A stretch of 64,000 bases of DNA from Papilionanthe hookeriana x Papilionanthe teres. Lineage: Eukaryota; Streptophyta; Magnoliopsida; Asparagales; Orchidaceae. A program made the translations under genes and the position numbers. This document shows, piece by piece, positions 23,205 to 33,845 of the stretch (position 1 is its first letter; the number at the start of each line of letters is the position of its first letter). A model generated the notes under the pieces. It had not been told where the DNA came from and did not search any database. It saw only the letters and a list, made by a program, of their open reading frames with translations. The stretch covers positions 20,317,771 to 20,381,770 of the forward strand of contig CM040434.1 of the NCBI GenBank assembly GCA_022702705.1, written 5' to 3'.

Positions 23205-23935
23205 ATGAAAACTTCTGTAGAAAGACCACCACCACCATTTCCTCAGCGATTAAAGCAACATAAAAAGGATAAGCAATTTTCTAAATTTCTTGAAATCCTT
23301 AAAAAATTAACGGTAAACATTCCTTTTGTAGAAGCATTAGAACAAATGCCCAATTATGTGAAGTTTATGAAAGATATTTTAAACAAGAAAAGAAAGTTTA
23401 CAGATAATGAAACTGTTGCACTTAGCAAAGAGTGTAGTGCAATTATTCAAAAAAAACTTCTTGAGAAATTAAAAGATTCTGGTAATTTCATTATACCGTG
23501 TGCTATTGGAGAAAAATTTTATGAAAAAGCTTTATGTGACTTGGGAACCTGCATAAATCTTATGTCTCTATCAATTTTTAAAAGATTAGGATTGGGAGAA
23601 GTCTCACCTACTTCAGTAACTCTTCAGTAAGCAGATCATTCAGCGACATATCCTAAAGGAGTTATTGAAGATGTGTTAGTAAAGTGGATAAATTTATCTT
23701 CCTAGTGGATTTAATTGTCTTAGATATGGAGGAAGATAAAGAAATACCCATAATATTAGGGAGACCATTCTTAGCTATTGGAAGAGCTATGATTGATGTA
23801 CAAAAAGGAGAACTAACTATGAGAGTAAACGATCAAGAAGTAACTTTTAACATCACAAAATCAATTAAATATCCTGCTATAGAAAAAGAAGATGAATGTT
23901 TTCGAATGGAAACTCTTGAACATCTACGAAATTAA
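23205..23935 (+). pseudogene. B protease
   Basis: RPPPPFPQRLKQHKKDKQFSK leads into QMPNYVKFMKDIL and the active-site block CDLGTCINLMSLSIF. The usual DLGASIN has become DLGTCIN, which probably disturbs the active site although the Asp remains. After a TAA at 23628 and a frameshift, IPIILGRPFLAIGRAMIDV follows. Confidence 0.87.
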
Positions 23936-24037
23936 CATTTTAAAGAATACTTTGATGATAAACTAGAAATAGAAAATACAGAATTAATTGAAGAAACAGA
24001 CAATGAAAAATTAGATTATATATAATAAAGATTTGAG

Positions 24038-25332
24038 ATGTTGGATATTACTGAAAACGCTGAAAAGAATATAGTTCCGTCCATTATTAAACCTCCTGAA
24101 CTTGAGTTAAAAGTTTTATCTACTCATTTGAAGTACGTATTTTTGGGAAATTCTTTAACTTTACGGGTTATTATATGGGCAGAATTAAATGAATCACAAG
24201 AGCAAAAACTTCTGGACACATTAAAAAAGTACAAGAAAGCTTTTGGTTGGACCTTAGCAGATATTAAGGGAATTAGTCCTTCGATCTGTATGCACATAAT
24301 TATTTTGGATAATGAACATAAACCAAGAGTTGATCCCCAAAGGAGATTAAACCCAATAATGAAAGATGTAGTCAAGAAAGAAATATTGAAATGGTTAGAC
24401 AATGGTATTATATTTCCTATTTCGGACAGTGCTTGGGTAAGCCCAATTCATTGTGTTCCTAAGAAAGGAGGAGTGACTGTTGAAACTAATGAAAATAATG
24501 ATTTAATACCTATAAGACAAGTTACTGGATGGCGTATATGTATTGATTATAGAAAATTAAATGCAGCCACCAGGAAAGATCACTTCCCTTTACCATTCCT
24601 AGACCAAATGTTAGATAGACTAGCCGGACATAAATATTTTGTTTTTTAGATGGATATACCGGCTATCATCAAATACCTATTTCTCCTGAGGATCAAGAGA
24701 AAACTACATTTTCTAGTCCTTGTGGAACATTTTCTTTTCGAAGAATGCCTTTTGGATTATGTAATGCACATGCAATATTCCAGAGATGTATGATGTTTAT
24801 ATTTATTAAATTAATTGATGATGAAATAGAAGTATTTATATATAATTTCTCTGTATTTGGAACATCATTTGATGCATGCTTGGATCATCTTGAAAAATTC
24901 TTAGAGGTATGCGAACAAACTAACTTAGTTCTAAATTGGGAGAAATGTCAATTTATGGTTGTAGGAGGAATTGTATAAGGGCATAAAATTTCAGAAAATG
25001 GCATGGAAGTAGACCCTGCAAAAATTCAAGTTATAGCTAAATTACCACCTCCTACTACAGTGAGAGGGGTAATAAGTTTTCTTGGACATGCCGGATTTTA
25101 CAGACGTTATATAAAAGATTTTTCAAAAATTACTAAACCTTTATGCCAACTTTTAGAAAAAGACAAGAAATTTGAATTCACTACAGAATGCTTAAATGCT
25201 TTTGAATTATTAAAAGATAAATTATTCACAAAGACTTCTATAATAGTTTCACCCGATTGGGAGAAACCATTTGAACTTATGTGTGATGCTAGTGATTATG
25301 CTTATAGGAGCCGTTCTTGGACAAAGGTATGA
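24038..25332 (+). pseudogene. B reverse transcriptase, catalytic motif destroyed
   Basis: All RT blocks are present: WTLADIKGISPSICMH, WVSPIHCVPKKGGVTV, WRICIDYRKLN and GYTGYHQI, then the catalytic region at 24830-24855. There the FMDDFSVFG of A reads FIYNFSVFG. Both aspartates are lost (Asp to Tyr, Asp to Asn). A TAG at 24647 and a TAA at 24976 also interrupt it. This copy cannot copy RNA. Confidence 0.92.
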
Positions 25333-25640
25333 TAAAATTTTTAAAGTTATAAACTATGCTAAGTAAAACTCTCAATAGTGTCGAAATCAATTATACGATT
25401 ATGTAAAAAGAATTATTAGCAATTCTATATGCTTTTGATAAATTTAGACCTTATTTAATTGGAACTAAATGTATTGTGCATACTGACCACTCTACTATTA
25501 AATATTTAATGCAAAAGAAAGATACCAAACCAAGATTAATCAGATGGATATTACTGATGCAAGAATTTGATTTTGAAATAATTAATAGAAAGGTAATCAA
25601 TAATCAAATTGCAAATCATTTTTCAAGATTAGATTATTGT
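25333..25640 (+). pseudogene. B RNase H
   Basis: After a frameshift at about 25310 the domain continues with KELLAILYAFDKFRPYLIGTK and CIVHTDHSTIKYLMQKKDTK. The first Asp motif, CDASDYA, is at the end of the RT frame. An early TAA at 25404 and a frame change break it. Confidence 0.85.
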
Positions 25641-27008
25641 GAATTATCTGACACTGACAATGAAATTACAGACAATTTTCCTGACAAACAACTTTATAAT
25701 ATAAATGAGTGGAAAATAACATGGTATGCTGATATAGTTAATTATATTATAAGTGATATTTTAGCACGCATGCTAACTCTGCAACAACAGAAAAAATTCA
25801 TTTACGATGCTAAAACATATTTTTGAGATGAATCATATTTATATAAATAATGTAAGGATCTCATTATTAGAAGATGTGTTCCTTATGAAGAAACTTAACA
25901 GATTATTCAAAAATGTCACGATTCTGAATTTGGAGGACATTTTGGGACTGACAAAACTGCTTATAAAATTTTACAGTCTAGATTTTATTGGCCTACTCTT
26001 TTTAAAGATGTTTATAGATATATAAAAACTTGCGATAAATGCCAACGAGTAGGTAATATATATAGAAGAAATAAAATGCCTCTGAATTTTATATTAGAAG
26101 TTGAAATTTTTGATGTTTGGGGATTAAATTTCATGGGACCATTTATTCCTTCATTTGGAAACTCATATATATTAGTTGAAGTTGATTATGTTTCTAAATG
26201 GATTGAAGCACAAGCCTTACCTCGTTGTGATGCTAAGAGTGTTTCAAAATTTTTAATGAAAAATATTTTCACAAGATATGGAATGCCAAGAGTGATTATC
26301 ACTGACGGATGATCCCATTTTAAGAATAAATATATTCAGAAATTGGCAAAAAAATTTAACATTATTCATAAAATATTGACTGCTTATCATCCACAGACCA
26401 GTGGATTAGCTGAAGTTTCTAATCGAGAAATTAAATGAATTCTAGAAAAAACTGTAAACCCTAGTAGATTAGATTGGTCTACAAGACTAGACACTGCATT
26501 ATGGGCATATAGGACTGCTTATAAAACCCCGATTGGAATGACTCCTTACAGGCTTATTTATGGAAAAACATGTCACTTACCAGTTGAATTAGAGCACAAA
26601 GCATATTGGGCGATTAAAGAATTCAATTATAATTTAAAAGATGCTGGTGAGAAGAGATTATTGCAGATGAATGAATTAGAAGAATTAAGAAATGAATCCT
26701 ATAATAACGATAGAATTTATAAGGAGAAGATGAAATTATGGCATGATGGGAAGATTAACCAAAAAAATTTTGAACCAAGACAAGAATTTTTACTTTATAA
26801 TACAAGATTGAAATTATTTCCTGGGAAACTAAAATCTCGATGGTTAGGACCTTTCACTATAACTCAAATATATACATACGGAGCTGTATAAATTGAAGAT
26901 CAAAAGACTAGACACAGATTTAAAGTAAATGGACGCAGATTAAAACCATATTTTGAAGGAAAAAGACCAAATTTTAAAGAGGTTTTAATACTTAGTCAAC
27001 CTGATTAA
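25641..27008 (+). pseudogene. B integrase
   Basis: The HHCC finger is split between frames (CHDSEFGGHFGTDKTAYK at 25915-25970, CDKCQRVG at 26034-26057). The core reads VWGLNFMGPFIPSFG, so the first catalytic Asp is Asn (A has WGLDFMGPF). A TGA at 26310 and another near 26436 interrupt the core. The C-terminus keeps LLYNTRLKLFPGKLKSRWLG and ends SQPD at 27008. Confidence 0.9.
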
Positions 27009-27036
27009 TAACCAGAATAGGTCGGGCTGACAGCGT

Positions 27037-27069
27037 TAAACCAAGCGCTTTATGGGAGGCAACCCATAG
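27037..27069 (+). promoter_or_regulatory. Post-pol hairpin of B
   Basis: AAACCAAGCGCTT then TATGGGAGGCAACCCATA, 28 bases after the pol stop. The stem is ATGGG/CCCAT with loop AGGCAA, next to the palindrome AGCGCT. Confidence 0.75.
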
Positions 27070-27254
27070 TGATCTTTATTTAGGTATAATAATTGTATAT
27101 TTATTTGAATTATTACTATTTTTGGAATAAAATGAATTCTACTACTCAAACTTATATTTATCATCATCACGATATTGGATACATAAAAATAAAAAAATAA
27201 AAAAATAAATTGGAAAGCATTCGGACCAGAGCGAAACTGGGCAATTTTGCCTAA

Positions 27255-27363
27255 GCCCGCCGACGGCGAGATCGACGCCGCCGACGACGAGTTTTTCCTG
27301 CCAAATTTAGTTCATATTTTTAAGAATCCCGCCGAAGGCAAGATCATTGCCGCCGACGGCGAG
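27255..27363 (+). repeat. Palindrome cluster upstream of ORF3a in B
   Basis: Two pairs of CCCGCCGACGGCGAG-like motifs (one copy decayed to CGCCGAAGGCAAG), separated by about 40 AT-rich bases that include TTTTTCCTG. It lies 143 bases before the ORF3a ATG. A weak TATA-like CTTTAAAAA is at about 27430. Confidence 0.88.
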
Positions 27364-27505
27364 ATCGGTAAATGAGCGGTTTAGGGAGTTATTTGATGGT
27401 TTCTGGTGATTCTAAGTATTTTAACTCTTTAAAAACACCTAAAACTTGAAATCTAACCCATTTACTTCCTGAAAATGATTTGAAACTCCACAAAAACTCA
27501 TCATT

Positions 27506-28663
27506 ATGGCATCCAATCCACTTGAAATCACTAGATCCCGAGTGTTCAATCGAAGAAAGTTTGTCAGTTATGAGGCCCAGCGAATCTTCAACAATGTTAT
27601 GATGAAGAAGAGATTAATCAAAGAAAGAGGATTCGTGAATAGAGGAGTGGAGAATTCGACAACGTCTATCGAGGAGATGATTATGCGACGACGTTGGGAG
27701 GTATTATGCTATACAACTTCTGCAGTAGTCATCCCCGTAGTAAAAGAGTTATACTCCAATCTTCATGGAATCAACAACGGAAGCGTTTATGTGCGAGGCA
27801 GATGGGTAACTTTCACTCCTTCTAGAATCAATGAGTTATATTCAATTGAAAATACACCTGTTTGTCACTATTCTAATTTTGTTCCAACAAGAAATAATAT
27901 GAATGAGATATATCGATATTTAACTGATGAATCAGAAGATTGGGAAACAAGAGAAGACGGGAATGTTAGTTTTTCTGCATCACTTCTAAACCCCATCTCT
28001 AAACACTCGAACTTCTTTATTTCTTCAAAATTATTACCCTCTATGAGGGTAAACAAAGTTTCTAAGGAGTGTGCAATTCTGAATTACTGTATTCAAGCGT
28101 GATTACCTATCGATGTTAGTTTAATTATTGTGAAGTCTGCCTTAGGCTTGATTGTGCATGGATCAATTTATGGGCTTGGACATCCTTCAACAATTTTTGC
28201 ATTATGCAGTCAGTACCAAATTTCTTATGAAGCCTGAGAAAAAGTACTTTTGCCTTGGAAACCATTAGATCCAACTGATATGTTTCCTACTCTGGATAAC
28301 GATAATGAGACAGCCATTACTGCGGATGAAGCATCTCAAAACTCTCTTTCAATCAGGCCCTTTACTGATAAAACAAATCTGATCTTACGAAAAATCAAAG
28401 GATTGGAAAAAGAGGTACAAAATGTGATGACTTCCATTAATAATATCTCTGATTTAATTGATCATATTGATTGGAGGATGAAGGAACACTTCGATTATTC
28501 TAGACATCTTGAAGCTAGTTTCATACGGCTTTTGAGAAAGAAAGGATGGATTGAAGAAGTGTCTACAGAAAAATTCCCTTACAGGCCTTTCTACAATCTA
28601 TTCGTTCATCTACGTTCTATCGGATATATCAGAGATGAATTTAGCACAGACACTGACGAGTAG
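27506..28663 (+). pseudogene. B ORF3a, Athila-type 3' ORF
   Basis: One frame of 386 codons from MASNPLEITRSRVFNRRKFV to FSTDTDE, interrupted only by TGA at 28100-28102 (Gly in A) and TGA at 28235-28237 (Trp in A). Conserved blocks are RRRWEVLCYTTSAVV, RGRWVTFTPSRINELYS, CAILNYCIQ, GLGHPSTIFALCSQ and a C-terminal coiled-coil-like segment. It belongs to the putative plant transposon protein family of Athila elements. Residues 80-200 also match ORF3b, so the two are tandem paralogues. No membrane or secretion signal is visible. Confidence 0.88.
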
Positions 28664-29507
28664 AAGAAATTTGTAATTGTTTATGTGTTGAGTTAGTTTG
28701 AATTTAATTTTTATGAAATTTGCACTTTTGATATTTTAGATTTTAAGATTTGATCTCAGTATAGATGAGATTATGTGTTGTTTGTTTAGTCTCAGCGTCT
28801 TGAGTACTATGGTTTGGATTGCGACGCTAAATTTTATGTGTTAAGTAAATGTAGTGTATGCATATTGTAAAACCTTAGATTTCATAAATGAAATTGTTAT
28901 GTTTTGTGTTGTGTGAATTTATGTGAGTTAAAATAGTATCTAATCACAATAAAATGTATTTAGTTGATTGATCGAACATTATCAAGTCTTAAAATAAATT
29001 GAAAATAATATAAATATTAAAAATATTAATTCCCAAAAAAATCCCGCCGACAGCGAGAACGATACCGCCGACGGCGCGATTTTCCTGAAACTTTAAGCCT
29101 ATTTGAATTAATTAACCCGCCGACGGTGAGATTTTTCCCGCTAACGGAGAGATCCCGAAAACACTTTATTTTGACCGGTCAACTGTCACTATTCATCGTC
29201 CCCTTCCTCAAAACTTTGAAAAATCGACCTATGGCTTGAAAGATCTTGGATTTGGAGCAATATCAACACATTTTAACACCAAATTTTATCTTCCTGTGGT
29301 AAGTGCTTCACTCCCATGCAAAAATTTTTGATTTTCACCGAGTATTTCTTCCGCATTTAGGAATTTTGGAAAAATTTGAAATATAGAAAAAATAGTTGGA
29401 AGAAATCCGTGGAATTCATTTTAGTTTATTTTAAGTCACCTTTAGAAGCCATTCTAGTATTATTTTGAAGTTTAGTCAAGATTTTTGTAAATTTGATAGA
29501 TCGAGAA
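28664..29507 (+). other. Spacer between ORF3a and ORF3b in B
   Basis: It is noncoding. It holds a second palindrome cluster at 29043-29155. A possible 62-base intron follows in the leader of ORF3b, with donor G-GTAAGTGC at 29299 and acceptor CCGCATTTAG ending at 29360. The intron is only a possibility. Confidence 0.5.
29043..29155 (+). repeat. Palindrome cluster upstream of ORF3b in B
   Basis: Two pairs of the CCCGCCGACGGCGAG motif, with the same TTTTCCTG-containing spacer as at 27255-27363. It is about 350 bases before the ORF3b ATG. Confidence 0.85.
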
Positions 29508-30675
29508 ATGGCTCCACGACAGAAGAGGCGACTAGATTATGATGAAACACGGCTCGTGAATGCTAAAGCTCAATCAAGATACAACTTTAATATCAAAGCA
29601 AGAAAATGCATTCAGGACAAATTCTTTAAGAATCTGGGGAGGTGAAGTGGAACAAACGATAAAAGAGAGAAGATGGGAAAATTTCTGTTATACAACAAAC
29701 AGGGCTGCAGTTAAAGTTGTAAAAGAATTTTATGTCAACCTGACTGAGATGGAAGATGTACCAATAAAAGTTAGAGGATTTTTAGTTGATTTTAATGCTG
29801 CAAGAATAAATGCTTTCTACGAAGTACAAGATCTGCGTACCAGCGAATATGATACTTTTGGAACAATGGAAGGACTGCTAGAGGAGGTGATCAACTTTCT
29901 CACTGATGGGAAAGGGACTTGGAAAATTAAGCAGCGTGAACGGGTAAACTTCCCTCTGTCTATGTTAAATGCAACCTCTAAAGCTTGGAATTATTTTATT
30001 TGTTCTACTTTGTTACATACCTATCACCATAGTGAAGTAACAAGAGATAGAGCGGTTCTGAATTTTTGTATTCATAACCACATAAGTATTAATGTGGGAA
30101 GTATTATTTACAAAAATATATTAGCCACTGCAAAAAGTGAAAGTGGAGGAGGACTAGGACATCCTGGTCTAATTTATGCACTCTGCCAATTGTCTAGAAT
30201 AGAGGCTAAAGATGATGAGGAATGGGTTGAACCTATGAAACCCATTACCAATGCTAATATAAAGACTTATGAATCCCACGAAGGATGGAGATCTGGGACT
30301 AGGAGCTATGCACCTTCAACTAGTAGGGATATTCCCTCTACCAGTTATGACTCTCCTACCTATAGTTTTCCTACCCTTTATGATTTGATGAATGAAATGA
30401 CCTTGCAGCAAAAAAGTTTTGAAAAGATTGAAGAAAAATTAGAGCATATTGATCAGAGGATTGGAGGATTAGAGCGAAGGCATAATTATGACAGTGATTA
30501 TCTCTAGAGACATTCTGAATTTGAGATAGCTTATTGTGATGCTGAGAATCGTTATCAGAGAGGAGAGCCTGATGTTATATTTCTTGAATGCCCTCGTTAT
30601 ACTCACTACCAGCCTACTCCACCTGCTGAACAAGGTGATGAAGATATAGTTTGGGATTTTAATGTTGATGATTAG
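29508..30675 (+). pseudogene. B ORF3b, second 3' ORF
   Basis: The likely start is the ATG at 29508 (MAPRQKRRLDYDE). A one-base shift near 29620-29640 brings the frame into the long open part GGEVEQTIKERRWENFCYTT. A TAG at 30505 interrupts, and the frame continues to GDEDIVWDFNVDD at 30675. Blocks shared with ORF3a are RRWENFCYTT, VVKEFYVNL, VRGFLVDFNAARINAFY and a GLGHPGLIYALC-type motif. A Ser/Thr/Tyr-rich linker and a coiled-coil-like tail follow. H has the same second ORF, so the duplication predates both elements. Confidence 0.85.
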
Positions 30676-31018
30676 ATTCTATGCTTAGGTATTTATGTTA
30701 TGTGATTGTTTGTTGGTTTTCTTAGATTCAGTATTGATGTTTAGTTTATGAACTTTGATTATTATGTTGTGCAAGGCATTTTAATACTGTTGTACAAGTT
30801 AAATTTGTGTGGCTTTTAAATTTTAATATTTCAATTTGTGATTGTAACTCTGAAACTGGATTTGTGAAATATATGTGGATGTTGTGTTATGTTGTGGTAT
30901 AAATTGTGTTATTAGTTGTACTTTTTTCAAAACTTCTTTACCCAGCAATTTCTGTGATATTATATATGTGTAGAAAGTTATTAATAGTACATGTTAATTA
31001 AGTGAAGAAAAGAACCTG
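30676..31018 (+). other. 3' noncoding tail of B, left part
   Basis: AT- and GT-rich sequence after ORF3b, with no further ORF. It ends with ACCTG (31014-31018), the target site of J. Confidence 0.6.
31014..31018 (+). repeat. Target-site duplication of J, left copy
   Basis: ACCTG, identical to 38855-38859. Confidence 0.85.
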
Positions 31019-31023
31019 TGTTG

Positions 31024-31042
31024 ACCTCATTTTTGATGAGGT
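31024..31042 (+). promoter_or_regulatory. Terminal hairpin of J
   Basis: ACCTCAT, loop TTTTG, ATGAGGT, beginning 6 bases inside the LTR. It is also present at the outer end of F, there with one more pair. Confidence 0.65.
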
Positions 31043-33381
31043 ATTTCCGCTTCTCTCTCCTTAGTACTTAGGATCTAGCATTAGGCTTTCCCTTTGACTA
31101 TCTTAGAGGACTAGAAATGGGACCCACCACTTAGAAATTTAAACACCTCTTAACTCCCTTTAAACCCCACATGCCTGATTGTAAACCCTAAGTTACTTGG
31201 AGGGTTAAGATCAAATGTGGAGGTTTAAAAGATGAGTTCCCTATAGGAATTTTTGGCCTTAGGACTACCCTGGGTGGCCTGGTCTGGTGAGGGTTGGCTT
31301 GCACACATTACACTTTCACACACATTCCAAATCCTAAAACCATTCATACCTAGCTTGACTTCATGACTCATGTAGGTAATCCATATGGATGGACCTTTAC
31401 CCCTAAGCCCTTGGCTAAGAGGGTTAGGAACAACATAGTGAATGCCTCAAATTAGTCCTCTCATGGCTCTTATGGGCTTGATATAGCTTCATGGCTCAAC
31501 CAAAGTGATTCCATTCTACTTAAACTTGAGCAATCTTCATTTTTCCAAAATTTCAATTTTTGACTTCCGAGGCCCTACACCCGCCAAGCCTACCAAATGT
31601 CCTTGAAACTACCCAAAATTTGCAAAATCACCTAAATTACCCAAAATTCCTCAAAACCAATCCTAAACATTTCTCTCCACTCAAATTGATTATCCTTAGC
31701 CAAATATACCAATATTTCTAAAAATACCCCCCCAATACCCTCAAAATACCCAAAATGCCCTTCTTAACCAAAAATTCCATAAATTCCAAAAATTCCCAGA
31801 AACTTCCAGAAAATCCCAAATATTCCCAATTTCATTTTTTTCAACTACACCATAGGCTAATTTTGTCAATTTAACCCACTTTTATGAAAACATCCAATTT
31901 GACCCATTTTTAACCAAAGTAAGCCCAATGTCAAACCAAATCAATCAAATTGACCTAAATTTTGGTCCAATTAAATTCTAAACTTCAATTAAATATCCCC
32001 AATATCAATTTAGACCAAATCCAAGCCCAATTTGATTGACATTTGGATCTAATTCCAATTTGAAGCCAAAAGCCCAATTTTGGCCCATGACCTAAACTTA
32101 GCCCAAACCAACCCAATTCAACTCCAATTAACCCCAAATCTTCTCCTAAACCTTCCTAATATCCCTAAAAACAAAAAAATAACAAGATTTGCCCCAAATT
32201 TGAACCTAAACTCCACCCAAACCTAACCCAAAGTCAAAATCCCCATTTTTGGCCTAAACCCAAACCTAACCCAAATGGGCCCAAATCCCAAAATCAAAGC
32301 CCAACCAAAGTTGAAAACTCTTTGTAGCACCCCCATAAACATTTCTCAACATTAATTTTACATCAAATTCAACCTTAACCCAACCTTAGCCCAAGTTAGC
32401 TCAATTTGACCCACTTTGGCCCCTTTACCAAAAAATCCCAAATTAAACCCAATTCAACCCCAAATCATTTCAAACCCATTCTAGATCACTCATGATACAT
32501 CCCTAAACTAAACCCAACATTTGTTTGGCCCAATATTTTACAAAATTTCCATTTACCAATTTGTTTTCAAACCTAAAAGGCCACCTCCTTAAACCTTTCT
32601 AAAGGCCCATCCAAATTAAATCCAAAAGCCCAAAATTGGCTCTAAAGCCCACATGACAATTTTTTTCATCATATCTTTAATTGATATCACCCCTAAGTTT
32701 CAAAATCATCATTAAACCATTCCAAATCAAGATTCATCCAAATTTCCACCAAAATGCCAAAATTCATAAAATCCTCTTTCATGAAATTGACCAAATCTTT
32801 TCCCAAGCCAAATGAAGCCATGGAGCCATGCATAAGCCTTATACAAGACAAGGGAGTCACTTTACACATCACCATGTCATTTATGGAAAATGGAGGGGGC
32901 CTCTTTCTTAATCCTTCATTAAGCTTTTTAACCCCATTCATGTCACACTCTAAACCAAGCTTAGCCATCTCACCATGGAAAGAGACCTCACCACTCTCTC
33001 TTGGCTGACCCAAATGATTCCTCCCAGCCCAAAGTCAAGCCTTGGGGAGGTGCACCTAGCCTAATACATGAGTTGAACCAAACCAAGCCAAAATGAGCCT
33101 TCTCCCATTCCATTTAAATCAAGCCCTTTACACATGTCCACGACCAATTGACTGCACTAAACCCTGACCACGACCTCCCCGACCTTGAGGGTGACCCGAC
33201 CACGGCCGGCCGACCACCACAGCTGCCGGAAACCACCGAGCCGAGAGCACCCAGTGAGCCGATTTTGAACTCTGCCTTGCTGACTTGTCCCATGCCTAAT
33301 GGCCACCATGGCTGTTCTTCTCCTCACCAAAGCAGCCGATCCCAAGCCCTAACTCCCCCTGGGAGGCCCTCCAGCCATGTT

Positions 33382-33389
33382 TATTTAAA
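33382..33389 (+). promoter_or_regulatory. Candidate TATA box of J
   Basis: TATTTAAA in a GC-richer stretch, conserved in F (55572-55579). If used, U3 is about 2.4 kb and R plus U5 about 5.4 kb. Confidence 0.45.
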
Positions 33390-33559
33390 CCCACAACCCT
33401 CTCGGCCAAACAAGGTGATGAACCAGACCTAAACAAAACTCTGCCAAAATTGCTCCAGGATCTTCGCCTCACCTAGAGCAATTGATCCCCACTGCTCTCC
33501 TGCCCTAAACCCCATTGATTGAGCTCAATTTTGGAGCTCAATTCTCAGCCCAGAACTAG

Positions 33560-33845
33560 GACATCTCTGAAACCTCCACTAAACCCAAATTAAACTCACC
33601 CACATCTGCACAGGACCAAGAGAAGGAGTTCCCCAGTGAAAGCCCCCTCTCCAGGCCACCCAGTTGCTCTAGCCTCCAAGCTTTGAAATCGGTTGTGGAC
33701 ACTTTCATACCTAGACAATTCCCTGGAGCCAGAGACTTCATCTGGAGCTTCCTTGGGTGCAATCGAAGGTGACACAACTCTCTGATTGAAGCTACACTTC
33801 TCAGAGCAAAGGTATGGATCATTCCTTCCTCCCGAGCTTCCAGCA
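33560..33845 (+). pseudogene. Remnant of leader ORF in J
   Basis: It matches, with one in-frame TGA and other breaks, the 122-codon sense ORF of F at 55092-55460 (shared EKEFPSESPLSRP, RDFIWSFLGCNRR, LLRAKVW). It ends at an AAG-GTATGG sequence that could be a splice donor (33812). No known family was recognised. Confidence 0.4.

Noticed and set aside
29299..29360. A confirmed intron before ORF3b of B
   Set aside because: Donor and acceptor look good, but 62 bases is short for a plant intron and no transcript evidence exists. It is only mentioned as possible.
33148..33432. 94-codon Pro-rich ORF in J (MTALNPDHDLPDLEG)
   Set aside because: The equivalent stretch of F is not open in this frame. 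It lies upstream of the candidate TATA box, within U3.
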